Positions 63,883 to 64,000 of a stretch of DNA of 64,000 nt are shown here, in pieces (position 1 is the stretch's first letter; the number at the start of each line of letters is the position of its first letter). The notes under the pieces are model-generated. The model had not been told where the DNA came from. It did not search any database and saw nothing but the letters and a program-made list of their open reading frames with translations. Both the position numbers and the translations under genes were made by a program. The stretch comes from Pantoea trifolii (GTDB taxonomy: Bacteria; Pseudomonadota; Gammaproteobacteria; Enterobacterales; Enterobacteriaceae), in contig NZ_JANIET010000001.1 of the NCBI RefSeq assembly GCF_024506435.1, forward strand, positions 1,426,001-1,490,000, read 5' to 3'.

Positions 63883-64000
63883 CTATTTTTGTGCCCAGTA
63901 ACGACGTTTAGCTGTCTGCAATTTTTCATAGGCAGCGAGTAATGATTGATGCGCAGGGAATGCTTTCAGGTCCAGATCGACCGCTTGCAATCCATAGAAA
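63883..64000 (-). CDS. ycaO: YcaO (ribosomal S12 methylthiolation accessory), 3' end only
   Basis: Only the last 39 codons are in the window; the reverse strand reads FYGLQAVDLDLKAF, then ends KRRYWAQK before a TAG. YcaO-domain proteins bind ATP and activate amide backbones; E. coli YcaO aids S12 methylthiolation by RimO. The call rests mainly on position upstream of focA-pflB, as in E. coli, and on the C-terminal sequence; the catalytic part is outside. Confidence 0.75.
   Translation of the reverse strand, partial: FYGLQAVDLDLKAFPAHQSLLAAYEKLQTAKRRYWAQK

Overview
The window is a chromosomal stretch from a Gram-negative enterobacterium. Gene order follows the E. coli K-12 interval from moeA to ycaO/focA (about 18-20 min on the E. 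coli map, from memory). Protein similarity is high, but several E. coli genes are missing and a few others stand in their place. That pattern, together with the GC-rich third positions and many copies of a short GTAGG-tagged palindrome, points to Pantoea/Erwinia or a close relative; the genus is an inference.

Layout. 1-7.5 kb: a partial moeA faces iaaA and the glutathione importer gsiABCD. 7.6-9.8 kb: an orphan chemoreceptor with a flagellar-type promoter and a DUF4385 protein sit where E. coli has yliE/yliF. 9.8-16.3 kb: rimO, a CynT-type carbonic anhydrase, a DUF3313 lipoprotein, the sugar dehydrogenase yliI, a HAD phosphatase and dacC. 16.3-22.5 kb: ybjG, the sRNA gene rybB with a sigmaE-type promoter, ybjL, ybjM, grxA, ybjC, nfsA, rimK and ybjN. 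22.9-27.6 kb: putrescine importer potFGHI and ybjO. 27.7-32.6 kb: rlmC and the two arginine-uptake units artJ and artPIQM, with ArgR boxes. 32.8-40.6 kb: ybjP, ybjQ, amiD, a structured repeat-like non-coding element, ltaE, poxB, lysO and the OLD-family gene ybjD. 40.6-50.9 kb: cspD, clpS-clpA, infA, aat, cydDC, trxB and lrp. 50.9-59.4 kb: ftsK with a LexA box, lolA, rarA, serS and ycaD. 59.4-64 kb: pflA, pflB, focA and the 3' end of ycaO.

How the genes work together. The main themes are uptake of small nitrogen and sulphur compounds (glutathione, putrescine, arginine), redox and thiol balance (grxA, nfsA, trxB, cydDC), regulated proteolysis by the N-degron route (aat makes the tag, clpS reads it, clpA degrades), ribosome modification (rimO, rimK, rlmC), envelope upkeep (dacC, ybjG, amiD, lolA, rybB) and mixed-acid fermentation (pflA, pflB, focA, poxB).

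I found no insertion sequence, prophage, CRISPR array, tRNA, rRNA, toxin-antitoxin pair or defence island. I do not see a clearly new biological system. The items most worth following are non-coding: the three-hairpin element at 34.70-34.90 kb, the dispersed palindromes, the shortened RybB, an ArgR-like box before potF, and terminator-like hairpins in the leaders of ycaD and lrp.
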